This document shows, in pieces, positions 40,701 to 51,958 of a stretch of DNA of 64,000 nucleotides. The DNA is taken from the NCBI RefSeq assembly GCF_002994745.2, contig NC_037092.1, forward strand, positions 16,669,501 to 16,733,500. The letters are read 5' to 3'. A model generated the notes under the pieces. The model searched no databases, was not told where the DNA came from, and saw only the letters and a list, made by a program, of their open reading frames with translations. How positions within the stretch are numbered: the first letter of the stretch is position 1; every line of letters begins with the position of its first letter. Position numbers and translations under genes: made by a program. This stretch comes from Rosa chinensis. Its lineage: Eukaryota > Streptophyta > Magnoliopsida > Rosales > Rosaceae.

Positions 40701-41720
40701 GTGGAAATGTATAGAAATCTAAAACCGAGTAACATTTAAGTACTGAATAAGTGAATAGTCTGAAATGAATGGTGTCCGGGTATTCCAAAGTCCTGAACGA
40801 CCACGTTTTACAAGTTTTCATCGATTCACTTGCTTTCTTTGTTCCGACTGTTTTAATAAACTCAAATGAGCTCATAAACCGGAATAATTCTATTTCTTTT
40901 CATCCTCATTCCAGGATTCGTAGAAAAGTTCCAAAGACAAAAAGCAAAAGGGAAAAGTGATCAAGCTTTTGTCATTGATTTTAGGTTTCGGCACTCAATC
41001 TTGGTGTAATGTTCACATTTGTCATTGATTTTAGCCTTCGGCCGTCAATCTCAGTGTAAAATGGAAACTAGTCTTTTGAATCGAGGGAATTTGATTGGGC
41101 AATGTAAGGTAATGTCATGTTTTGTGTACATGTATGATTAGGCAAACTACTAGACTCCTGAAAAAGTGCAATAAACTTCTGGCAAACTCTTCCAATGAGT
41201 AACTTTTTTTTCTTCTTCTATTTTGGTAAAAATTTGTTCTTTTCACTACAGAATAGCGCTGAAACTAGTCATAAATCTAACCCAGGATAAGGATGATTAT
41301 TTTATGCAATCAACAGAAAAGAAAAAGAAAAAAGTTTTTTAAGGGTGAATATCGTCATAGAAGGAAGAAGCAGAGGGAAGAGCAAACTTTCATAAAACCA
41401 TAGCACTGAAACTCATCACTCTGATACTACAGATATACAAAGTACATGCAGAGACTCACTTAATACAGGAGAACAAAATACCTCATGTTATCCAATCGGT
41501 CAACACTTGCACCTTATACGCAGAGCATAAAGAATGGCTGATTAGGCAATTTATAAACCATGATGGCTTAGAAACATAGTACAAAATACTGAAATAGACC
41601 ATGGCAGATGAAAATAATTTTGCCATAGACCTCATCACTTCTTCATTCTAGATAGGGACCTACTACTGCTGTTCCTGTGTGCATTCAGTTGCTTATGCCT
41701 TCCCTCCGGTAGAATCAGAT
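40701..41720. other. duplicated intergenic block and stub of HUA1-like copy C last exon
   Basis: It parallels 15025-16240 in order and content. The final ~30 bases (41691-41720) correspond to the last HUA1-like codons on the minus strand (KSDSTGGKA then stop), after which copia-3 sequence begins. No other gene was seen. Confidence 0.7.
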
Positions 41721-42030
41721 TTTCCACAGTAGGTGTAATGTGGTCTCCCCCAGCCAGAGCCTTGTCGCCGTTCTGCATCAACACGGCGTCCTTCCTGGGA
41801 CGCAAAATTGTGATCTGGACGCTGGGTTTGTCTATCATTCCTCTCAAAGCGTCCTCCTATGCATGAATTGAAGTTGGGTCTTCCAGAATTTCTCACTGCT
41901 ATTACTACGCTAGAAGATGAATCTGCAATAGGATGAGAAGCACAAAGAGAACATTGTTTCTCGTCCTGAGAGACCGCTGCATATGCCTTACGGACTGTTG
42001 GTAAAAGAATCATAGAAGGATTTGACCGCG
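41721..42030 (-). pseudogene. copia-3 gag, C-terminal fragment left of G2
   Basis: The minus strand continues the copia-3 gag after the G2 insertion: MILLPTVRKAYAAVSQDEKQ, then a Ser/Arg/Gln-rich region, ending at WGRPHYTYCG, the first half of a zinc knuckle. It is then fused directly to HUA1-like codons at 41720. Protease, INT, RT and the 3' LTR are absent, so a deletion removed them together with most of HUA1-like copy C. Confidence 0.75.
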
Positions 42031-42785
42031 TGTTTGGCTCCAAAACCAGTTGGCGTGCAAACTGTCTCTTTTGAGCGTGTGTGCAGGCGTGCCAGCACCG
42101 TGGGGTGTAGTCGTCGGGGTGTCCCTTGACCTGACTTCTCGAATCAAGCGCTGTGGACGAGGAGAGCACCAACCTCGTCACAAGGCTCTTTTCCTTGCCT
42201 TTCGAAAAATGACTTCTTTGCCTTACGCGGGTAAGGGCTTTGGTTGTGGTCTCTTCGCGTTCACCGTATCGATACTTAGTGTTGTAGACTAAGCAGAGCA
42301 ATCACTGGGAAGTTGTGAGAAAGCACAAGGTTTGCTAAAGCGTGACTTTTGCTTCGCTGGGTTGCGAGGGCGTTACCCTTGCTTCGCTGGTAGTATCGGT
42401 GGCAGTAGCACTAGCAGTCGGCTCTTGGAGAGACTAGGACTGGAAGTACGGTCGCCGAGTTTCAACAAGGTTGAAGGTTTGCTCCGGGGAGGCTTTGTAA
42501 TCGCTGGGATTGACTGATTGTAGAGAGGTCTTTTACTTTGCCGCTTAACCCTATATTTATACACCTAGGGTTTCGACTGCTCCTTGCCTTAGAAGGATTA
42601 TTAATTGAAGTTTCCTATTCAATCTCTGCTACTCGATCCCAATAAGGTTTCGTCTGCCTTATGGAACACCGAATGGGCGAAGCCATACCCCAAACCCAAG
42701 TAGGTTTATTTTTGGGCCGCAGGTATCGGCCCATTGGATCAAATCCACCAAAGGATCTTGCCAAAATTACTTTTGGGCCCAAAGA
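42031..42785 (-). repeat. G2 3' LTR
   Basis: The minus-strand end is CCAAACA. The start reads TCTTTGGGCCC where the 5' LTR has TGTTTGAGCCC. The purine tract GGGGCCTGGGGGGCAA (minus) precedes it. Confidence 0.9.
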
Positions 42786-43050
42786 TTGCCCCCCAGGCCC
42801 CGAAATCAGGCCCGCGAAGATGTAACTGATTGAAGGGGACTTAAAACGACGCGCCGATCGCTCGAAACGATGTCATTAATGAGGGTCGCGTCATGTCATT
42901 TGCGAAACACCTTTCTGTCGTATTGTTTCCCACACAAACTTCCTTATTTAAACCCGCAGCCGCTTCAGACCCGTCACATCAGAAACTCTCTCAGTCTCCT
43001 AAACCCAAAAACCCACTTACTTCCAACATCCCCTTCGCAGGAACCCAGAA
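42786..43050 (+). promoter_or_regulatory. probable promoter region of the G2 antisense gene
   Basis: 265 bp between the 3' LTR and ATG 43051. TATTTAAACCC at about 42943-42953 is a TATA-like site about 100 bp upstream of the ATG. The assignment rests on position only. Confidence 0.4.
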
Positions 43051-46000
43051 ATGGCTCCCCCAAAGAAAATAGTCATCGATCAAGAAGAAGAGCTGAACGA
43101 AAAGGCTGCCCATACTTGGGGAACCAGCATTGGTGCTCGCATTCGTCTCCATACCTCTATCCATAGGCCCTTGCTCCTCCAATTCCCGAACCATCACGTC
43201 GGACTAGGGCCAGCACCGCAAGACTCTATTCCGGCCGATGCCATCGCTCTCTACGGCCTGCCCTCTCGTCGGCCTATCCCAGTCCTCCGAAGGACTTCTG
43301 GAGATTTCAGTAGTTTTGGTGTCCAGAATCATCGAGCCAAAATAGGGCACTGGTCGTCCTCCATCAGCTCGGCGGAGCTTTCTTGGTATCGCGAAGCCCG
43401 GACGCGAGATCTGGCTCGCTGGAACGCAGCAGGTATTACACATACCATCAATCTCTGTTTTCGTCTTCCGCGCGGTGGCAATCGTTCGCCGCTCGCTGCC
43501 TTTCTTTGTTTCTGGAATACCGCCACAAACACTTTTGACTTTCGATTTGGTCAAATGAGTATCACCCTGCTGGATATTCTTGCCATCACCGGCCTACCCA
43601 TCGATGGCGAGCCTTATTTATATGGTCAATTTGACTCTATCAACTTCACCTCGACCATGGCCCAACATGGTCGCAGCGCTCACAGTGGCTCCTATCCACG
43701 GTAGTTGTCATATTACAGTCGGGAGCACAATGCGACCGGTGGAATCGCTTTCTTGGAGTATTGGCTCTGCAAATTCATTTTCTGCACTTCCTCTTGCAAG
43801 CCCACTGGTACTTGGACTCTTCTGGCGACGGCCCTCTACAACGGCCTTAATGTCGGGCTCGGGCAACCGGTGCTAGGAGCCCTTTATCGTACTTTGTATC
43901 AAGCCACTATGCATCCTTTTGAGACTAGCATATCTGGCCCCTTTTGGATCTTGGACTTCTGGATCCAAACTTATTTTCCATTCTTCCTTCGCGATGACAT
44001 CCCGCTGCTTCCACCGGCCGACCAACTCTCGGGTCAATGGTTCAGCCGCGGGGAAAGGTACTCATCTCCTCCCTACTCCGAATGCTTTACCTATTTGTAC
44101 CTTCTGGATGAGATGCCATACTGCGATATAATATTGGGGACAAGATTCCCAACTCCACTTGAAAACGGGTTCCTTCCCGGCGCTTCTCTCTACAGGATCG
44201 CGCGCGCTTGGCTTTTCGCCGCGCGATCTCCTGTTCAGATATTCGGATCGCTGCCGAGGAACTTAGTTATGAGCTTTACGCTCCTAACCACTTCTCTCGC
44301 CAATTCGGCCTCGTCCAATTGGTGCCATTTCCTCTGTACGACGCCTGGAACTATAACACTTCTTGGTGTAGATTCGGGCCCCCTTCCGGGCCATTGCCGG
44401 CACAAAGTATGCTCGCGCTGGTTGATCTTCCCGATTGGGCTAAGGTCATTGACGCCGTGGACGGGACTGAGGAAGGATGCGAAGAATGGTGGGCAGAAGT
44501 TTCTGTCAATTGCTGGACTCAGCGGGGTGACGAATTCTTTGCGGCCATCTTCGGAGAATTGAAAAACCTTTATGCTGCCGACATCGAAATGCTCGCTCGC
44601 TTCTCTGAAGATGCTGCACGATCTCTGCCTCCTCCGGCAACACAACCGGTGCGAGCCCCACTTCAGGCCCAGGCTGGTATCGCAATTCACGAGCCCCCTT
44701 CCGAGGTAAGTATCTTAGCTTATATTTTATCCCTTCCTTCACTCTTCCCCTTTCACTCACTCTTCGCTGCGTCAGGGAAATGTGCCACCTTCTGGCAGTC
44801 GCGGAGTCAGTTCTTCCCCAACCACTGGCCAGTCTGGAAAGCAGAAAAAGGTGATCGCGGAGCCTGAAGTTGAAGATTCTTCTTCCGATGATGATAATCC
44901 GCAGACGGTAAAAACCTCCTTGTTTTTACAACCATGCTTTCTCCCTAAGCCAAGTCTAATCTTTTGATTCTGGCAGGTTGCCGCTGCCTTGGCTCGCAAG
45001 CGCAGCCGCTCGGACCCTCGCACTGACCCGTGGGAAGAAGATGAACCAATCGCTGATCGACTGGTACGAAACTGGAAACCCACATTAGAGCTTACTCCCC
45101 ATTTTTTCAAATTCCTATAACTGTCTTTGTTCGCAGGTTCGTCGCCGGTCCTCCAGACAAGTTGGGGAAGGCTCTTCAGCCGCTGGTGAAGGGACATCTA
45201 CCTCACAGGCCCAAGCGCCCCCGGATTCCGGCAATCCTCCACCTCCTGCCATCATCGCGAACGACGTGAAATTGGTCTCAATTCCAGTGCAGGTCATAGA
45301 CGACAGCTCACCCGAATTGGAAGAAAGAACAATCCCTTCGGACGCACCGCCTGAGGAACCGATCGCCGCACATCCCATAGCACAGATAGCGCCTGGCTCT
45401 ATTCCCGGTGAGGCAGCTCAAGAGCCTGCACCGATAGCAATTCTTCACGAGCCTCCGGCCGCAGAGGTACATTCTCTTGACAAGCATAATGTCTTGATCC
45501 TTATTTTATTCTTTGTGTACTCTAATGCTTCTTCCTTAACCCCAGAATCTTGGTCCTGTCGTGGAAGCGGCCGTCACTGCGGAAGTACTTGGCGCCAATC
45601 CTGCCTGCCCAGTCGGTGAAGACGTGGCGATCCAGGTGCCTGCCCCCTATGCTCCTGAAGCGGGAGAAGGGGTGAATGCCAAACCAGAGCCGGAAGCGGC
45701 CTCTGTTATGGAACCTCATGAAGCTCATGCCGCTGCTGCTGCTCCAGATCCACTGCCTGAGCCTCCTTCCAGACTGGAAAGGCTAGCTCGAGTACTTGAA
45801 GCGGCCCCTCCCGGAGTTATAGATGAGGCCAGGGATGGGCTCCAACGTCTCCTGAGTCCCGACATCCTACTGCCTGGCGCATCCGCCAGAGCTCTGGAAT
45901 ACTTAAGGGTTCTCCGTTGCGAGCGAACTATCACTGAGACTGAGTTCATCGAGATAGACGAGCTTCTACAAAATCTTCCCCAACGGATTAATGAAAAAGC

Positions 46001-46274
46001 GGCCGCGACTGCGCAAGCCAGGCAAGCTCAGGCCCACTATCGAGGCCTCGCACAACAGACAGATACCTCTCGCGACTTCTTAGGAGATAGGGCTATCCTC
46101 GTTAGAGACTTGCGGATCACGCAAAATCATCTTCGGACCCAAATCCAGGAGCTTCAAGCCCAACTAACTGCGGTGACGGCCCGACTTGAGCATGAGGAAC
46201 CCTTGCTAGAGCAACCCCTAGGGACCTTTGAAGCATTGTCTCAAAACCTAACTCAAGCTCGCGAAGCGGCCTGA
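43051..46274 (+). pseudogene. antisense plant mobile domain (PMD, MAIN-like) gene of G2, five exons
   Basis: Exons on the plus strand by GT-AG: 43051-44705, 44776-44907, 44977-45063, 45137-45466, 45546-46274, all in matching phase. Exon 1 encodes the PMD fold: WYREARTRDLARWNAAGI, the LLDILAITGLPIDGEPYLYG helix-turn motif, ATGGIAFLEYWLCKFIFC and FILDFWIQTYFPF-like segments. The later exons encode an Asp/Ser-rich nuclear-type linker (KKVIAEPEVEDSSSDDD, ARKRSRSD) and a C-terminal coiled coil. TAG at 43702-43704 and a one-base shift near 44208-44225 break exon 1; after the TGA ending 46274 the frame continues to about 46358. PMD proteins (MAIN, MAIL1) act in silencing and expression control and occur in transposons. 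Confidence 0.8.
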
Positions 46275-47709
46275 CAAGCAGAGAGAGCTGCTGCCGATGA
46301 CAGTTTTCGCCTGGACGAACATTTACTGCGTTTGACTCACGCGGGCCGAAAACTTTAGTCCTCTTATATTAGGCCCCTTTTTTGTATGAACAATATCATT
46401 ATTAACATGTGAAATATTTAGCCCACGTTGTTTGGCCCAAATATCACTTCAAATTCCTGTAGTTTATCACCTCTTTACTGACATCGAAACTGTTGAAAAG
46501 ATAATTCCAAATTGGGCGGTTACCTCCTTGAAGACTGCCCTGCTTCCCACGCGTTTTCAACTTCCTTCATTTCCGAGATTCTAGCATTCAATTCCATTGA
46601 TACTCTCATTGATGGCGTTGAAAGTACTTCAACTGCCCATCACGCGGTTGAGAGTACTGCGAATGGAACTATAAATACCTGTACTAGGGGAGAACATGAA
46701 GCCAAGCAACCATGTCTTTTCCAGAGATAACCTCGCAAGCCTTGCTGCTCTTCCTTCAGTTTCTAAAATCTTCTTCCCATGATCTCACCCTCAGTCATAA
46801 ACTCATAGGCTTCATGGCTTAATCTCAAGACATGGGTAGGCCTCATGGCCTAATCTCAGGTTCAACGGCATGTCTTTGGTCTCTGGAAATCCGGATGGAA
46901 TTCGCCGGTTTCAGTTAGGCCGAAGAACACGCCACTCTCCTAACGCGGCGGAACCAGATTCTGAGGGATCCATCTCCTCCGATTGTCCGCGTGGAGCAGG
47001 AGGGAGAGAGGCGGAAGGCCACTTTGAGGCCGACCGTTCTTCTTCGGCGGTCTACCTCCGAGGCCCGACTACGAGGCTTCCGTTTTTCCCTTGGAGGTAG
47101 ATGTGGTTGTGAGTAGCGCTCGCTCTGGAGACCATCTCCATCCCGGAGGATAATCACCTGGAAGGAATATGATGGATTATTCCCTTCCCTCTTCCTCCGG
47201 TACAGATGATAGCAGCTGCGACTCAGATCGGAGGAGGATGTGGGTGGAGAGAGGAAGAGCACCAGCGGTACTGCCCACATCTTCCTTGCCGCAACCAGAT
47301 CCGGAACCTTTTAAAATCTGTGTCTCTTACGATTTTCAGAGCCACATTTGGCCTTATAATTGCAAGTGTAACCATGTTGATCTGTTTCTTTGTACTGTCT
47401 TTGGCCGCAAAGCCACTTTATGAATGCATGTTTCTGAGTATAGACTGAAAATATTGTTATAAAATAAGGCCTCGTGTACAGGCCATCATGTATATTCTCA
47501 ACACGCATTGTCAAGAAAAGAATTACAACGAAAGGACATAATCAAAAATAAAAAATAAGGCCGGAAATAATCCAAAATAAAAAATAAGGCCCCAACAAGG
47601 CCTGAATGTATAGAGTGTTGCCCCCCTAGTGTTCATAGGCGGAGCAAACACATGAGACTAAGGCCACAAAAGAAGGCCTGAACATGGCGATGATGCGAGC
47701 AGACGAAAA
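46275..47709. other. G2 spacer between antisense gene and pol
   Basis: No gene is supported. Short open frames in 46512-47450 show no family features. The region would hold both the 3' UTR of pol (minus) and the end of the antisense transcript (plus), so the two may overlap. Confidence 0.5.
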
Positions 47710-50700
47710 CTATGGTTGCCCCCCAGTCTGGGACGAAGGTTGATTCGGTGGATCTTCGAACTCCCAAATACTAGGGTAATATTTCTTCAGGAACTGTCCA
47801 TTGATGGGGTTGCGATGGATTTCGCCATCCAAATCTTTGAGGTGAAAAGCCCCGCGTTCCAAAATGCGGTGAACAACAAAGGGTCCTTCCCAGCGTGGAG
47901 TCCATTTACCGCGACCGGTCAACTTCTTGCCAAAGGGCAAAACAGCTTTCCAAACAAGGTCCCCCTCTTTGTAACTAAGACCACGCGTCCTTTTATCGTA
48001 GGCGCGGGCGATACGCTGTTTTTCCATCACTAAATTATCCAAAGCCGCTAAGTGCTACTCGCTCAAGTCTTCGTGTTCTTGCCACATCGCCTGGACATAA
48101 TCTTCACCTATCGAGTGATGTTGATCTTGCACGCGTAAGGAATGAACGTTGATTTCCAAGGGTAAAACTGCATCATGACCGAACATTAGTGCATAAGGAG
48201 TCGTAGCAGTGGGAGTCCTTTTGGAGGTGCGATAAACCCATAATGTCTCATATAACGTATCGTGCCACTGTCGAGGGTTTTCAACTAGCATCTTCTTAAG
48301 GAGGGTAATAATAATCTTGTTACTGGCTTCCGCTTGACCGTTGGACTGAGCATAATATGGAGTGCTGTGAACGAACTGGATGCCCAAGTCGTTGACAAGT
48401 GTCTCCACCTCACCTCCCATGAATGCTGCCCCCCTGTCGGACACAAGCACCTCAGGGATACCAAACCTGCAGATGATGTTACGAAATATGAACTGGCGGA
48501 TGGTGGCACCGGAAGCCTCTTTCAAAGGTTCGGCTTCGACCCACTTGGTGAAGAAGTCAGTAGCCACAATGATAAACTTATGTTGGAGAGAAGAATGGGG
48601 GCGAATCATCCCAATCAAGTCCAATGCCCAGCCTCGCGCAGGCCAAGGCTTAATTATAGGTTGCATGGGAATATTAGGGATATGCTGGACTAGACCATGT
48701 GCCTGACAGTCTTGGCATCCTTTGGCGAAAGCGATACAATCCTTCAAAATACTGGGCCAATAGTATCCATGTCTTCTGATGAGCCAACACATCTTAGGTC
48801 CCGCTTGATGGGCTCCACATATCCCTGTATGCGCTTCACGCATTAATCGTTTTGCTTCGCGGCCATAGACACACCGGAAGTCTATGCCATCTTCCCCACG
48901 TCGTCGCAGCTCATCACCCCTGAGGAAGTAGTTTAAGGCGAGAAAATGAATCTTCCTGTCGGCTGTGGGGGTTGGTCGCTTGAGGTAATCGATCAATGGG
49001 ATGCGCCAATCAACATCAATAGGTTCTAGTACCGCGACAACTGGATCATCAGGCGGATCGGGTCGCGCGAGCCATGAAGGTAGTGTGCGACGCTCGACTT
49101 TCAGAATACGTTCTCGAACCCCATATTTCAATGTAATCCATGTGGCCAGTTGAGCGAGCTCATTGGCTGCGAAATTGCGCTCGCGAGGAATGTACTCCAA
49201 ATCCACGTCATCAAATTGATCTAGAAGCTCAATGGCGCGAGTCAAATATGGTACGAGTAAGCAGCTTGCGCATCTGTATTTCTCTTGAAGTTGATTTATC
49301 ACGAGCTGAGAGTCGCCGCGGATCTGAACATCTCGCACTCCCAATTCTAGTAAGACTTCTAGCCCGATAATAAGGGCCTCATACTCTGTCTGGTTGTTCG
49401 TACATTTAAACTCCAGTTGGAAAGAATAAGAGAAAAGATCGCCTGCTGGATTCTCCAGGACAATCCCTGCCCCTACTAATGTTTCAGTTCTTGAGCCATA
49501 AAAAAACAACACCCATGGTTGCAAGGAGACTGTGGCTTGATACCATACTGCGTACTCTGGGATGCGCGCCAAATCTGGCCGAGTCGTAGTTGCGGTTGCT
49601 ATCTCTAACTCCTTCATTACGGGTATATCCAATGTAGGATGATGCGCCAGAAAGTCCGCAATGGCCTGACCCTTGATAGCCTTTTGAGGTACATACTGTA
49701 GGGAAAATTCAGAAAGGGCTAGTACCCATTTGCCAATGCGGCCTCTCAAAATAGGCCGCGACAACATGTATTTGACCAGGTCGGTTTGAGCGATGATGCA
49801 GGTAGTAAAGGATAACATGTAGTGCCGCAACTTGCACGCTGAGAAATACAAGGTAAGACACAGCTTTTCCATAGGAGAGTACCTTGTCTCGCAATCCGTC
49901 AGTGTCCGGCTGAGGTAGAAAATGGCGTGCTCGACACCTCCCTCATCATCCTGGGCAAGTAGACTGCCGATGGAAGCCTCAGCTGCCGAGATATATAACT
50001 TCAATGGGAATCCGGCCCTTGGAGGAACCAACACTGGCGGGCTCGCCGGGTAGGTCTTAATTCTGTCGAAAGCCTCTTGATGTTTAGGCTCCCATACGAA
50101 CTCGTTCTGCCCTTGTAACTTCAGCAATGGCGAGAAGGGCTGGATTTTACCTACAGAGTTAGAGATGAAGCGTCTCAGGAAATTGATCTTACCCAACAAA
50201 CGCTGTAATTCCTTCTTCGTTCGCGGGGGAGACGCGTTGATGACTGCGCTCGCCTTGTCTTCAGGGACCTCAATTCCTCGCTGATGGACGATGAATCCCA
50301 GAAAATCTCCTGCTTGAACCCCAAAAACACATTTAGCGGGATTCATCTTGAGCTTGTGTCGTCGCATTCGCTCGAACACCTTTCTGAGATCTGCGATGTG
50401 GTCCCCTCTCTGCCGAGATTTCACAACTACGTCATCAATGTAAACCTCCAAAATCTTCTCCAGGATATCATGGAAGATCAGGTTCATGGCTCTCTGATAT
50501 GTTGCGCCAGCATTCTTCAGTCCAAAGGGCATGACCACATATTCAAAAACGCCCGCGAATCCGGGACACCGGAAAGCGGTTTTATGTCTGTCCTCTTCAG
50601 CGACCGGAATTTGGTGATATCCTGCGGTGCCATCCATGAAGGACAACAATTCATGTCCTACTACGGCGTATACCAACATATCCGCGACCAACATGGGGTA

Positions 50701-51159
50701 AACATCTTTAGGTGTAGCGAGGTTAAGGTCTCTGTAATCTACGCAGACCCTCATCTTGCCATTCTTCTTGCGAACGGGCACTATATTAGATAGCCACTGA
50801 TTGTATTTGGCGACCTTGATAATGCCTGACTTATGCATCTTTTCGACTTCTTCCTTGACGAGGACTTGGGTTTCTGAATTCATTCTTCACGGCTCTTGTT
50901 TGACGGGCCTCTTGTCAGGGATTATTGGTAGTTGATGACAAACCAAGTCCGCTGACAGGCCGGGCATGTCTTCGTACTTCTCCGTGAAGCAATCTTTGAA
51001 CTCTAGTAACAAATCAGTGAGCCTCTGTTTCTCGCTAGGCTCTAGGTAGGCACTGATAATCACTTTCATAGGCTCATCTGCTGTTCCCAGATTGACTTTC
51101 TCGGTAGGGTCTCTGACTTTAGGAGGCGTATCGTCCAATGCCGCCGGCGCAAGCTGCAT
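47710..51159 (-). pseudogene. G2 pol: RT, RNase H, archaeal-type RNase H and integrase
   Basis: One frame interrupted by TGA at 50884-50886 and TAG at 48055-48057. RT has RVCVDYRDLN and the catalytic VYIDDVVVKS. The first RNase H follows (YISAAEASIGSLLAQ, then ETRYSPMEK). A second RNase H has NNQTEYEALIIGLEVL and IRGDSQLVINQL, but FFYGSR where an Asp is expected. Integrase has the HHCC zinc region (HTGICGAHQAG...CQDCQAHG) and D-D-E residues in WALDLIGM, VSDRGAAF and SNGQAEASNK. A GPFVVHRILERGAFHLKDLD C-terminal domain ends at 47710. The lesions make it inactive. Confidence 0.9.
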
Positions 51160-51316
51160 ATCTATTTCATCTTCTCGCCATGATCAGAAAACTCTTCATT
51201 GACGACCTCTAAGGTCGCGACTCGATCGTAGGCCTCTTTTTCCACTAAATATGATGACAGTCGTTCGTATAACGAGTGGAAGGCCTCTATTCCTTCCTCT
51301 AAGAGGTCGTAATCCA

Positions 51317-51943
51317 TTAATCATTCAGGGGTTTGGGCACAGCGTGGCCAGACCTCTCTAAGCCTTCTTTTACGAGCGTAAGCCCCCACTGTGCCAATTC
51401 AGAGGCTGTCACCCCTGTGGGGCGGCCTTTGTCGTCGATGCCACTGACCTGCAATGGAGTGATAGGCTCCAAATAGTACCTGGCATCTACATAATTCGCG
51501 GAGACTGGGAATGGACGAGGATCCACTTTGATCACCTCAGCTTTATCTGTCTCCCTGTTCCACATAATCAGCTCTTGATGAAGAGTTAACGGCACACAGT
51601 AACTTCTGTGGATCCAGTCACTACCCAGAATAGTGCTGTAGGCCGCATAACAATCTGTTACAAAGAAAGCATAAACTCCCTCTGCTGGACCAACCTTAAT
51701 GCGTAAGAAAAGCAATCCTAAAGTCTTTGTTACGGTCCTCGCGAAATTTTTGAGCATGAGAGAGGTAGACTGGATTTTCTCCCTCTTGATCCCGAGCAAG
51801 TGCATGGTCCTGGTAGTGACGACATTAACGGCGGCATCGGTATCAATCATGATCTTACTAATTTTGGTACCGCCCACCTCTGCTGTGACATATAGGGGTC
51901 TCATGTGTTGGACCATAGCAGGCGTTGGCTTAGTGAAGCTCAT
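51317..51943 (-). pseudogene. G2 aspartic protease
   Basis: Retropepsin-like domain: the active-site loop reads KIMIDTDAAVNVV, i.e. D-T-D in place of the usual D-T/S-G. The second strand motif LLGIKREKIQ and flap region follow, then ILGSDWIHR. The Gly-to-Asp change in the catalytic triad probably inactivates it. Confidence 0.8.
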
Positions 51944-51958
51944 GAAGGGCCCTTTGTT

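Noticed and set aside
41693..42301. 202-codon minus-strand frame as one gene
   Set aside because: It is a chimera of G2 LTR, copia-3 gag and the HUA1-like stop, created by the insertion and deletion.
44235..45197. Minus-strand frames of 141-151 codons opposite the PMD gene
   Set aside because: Shadows of spliced plus-strand exons; they cross GT-AG junctions of the PMD gene and show no family motifs.
46512..47450. Possible second antisense gene in G2
   Set aside because: Only short frames of 60-85 codons with frequent stops, and no recognisable motif or convincing splice pairs.
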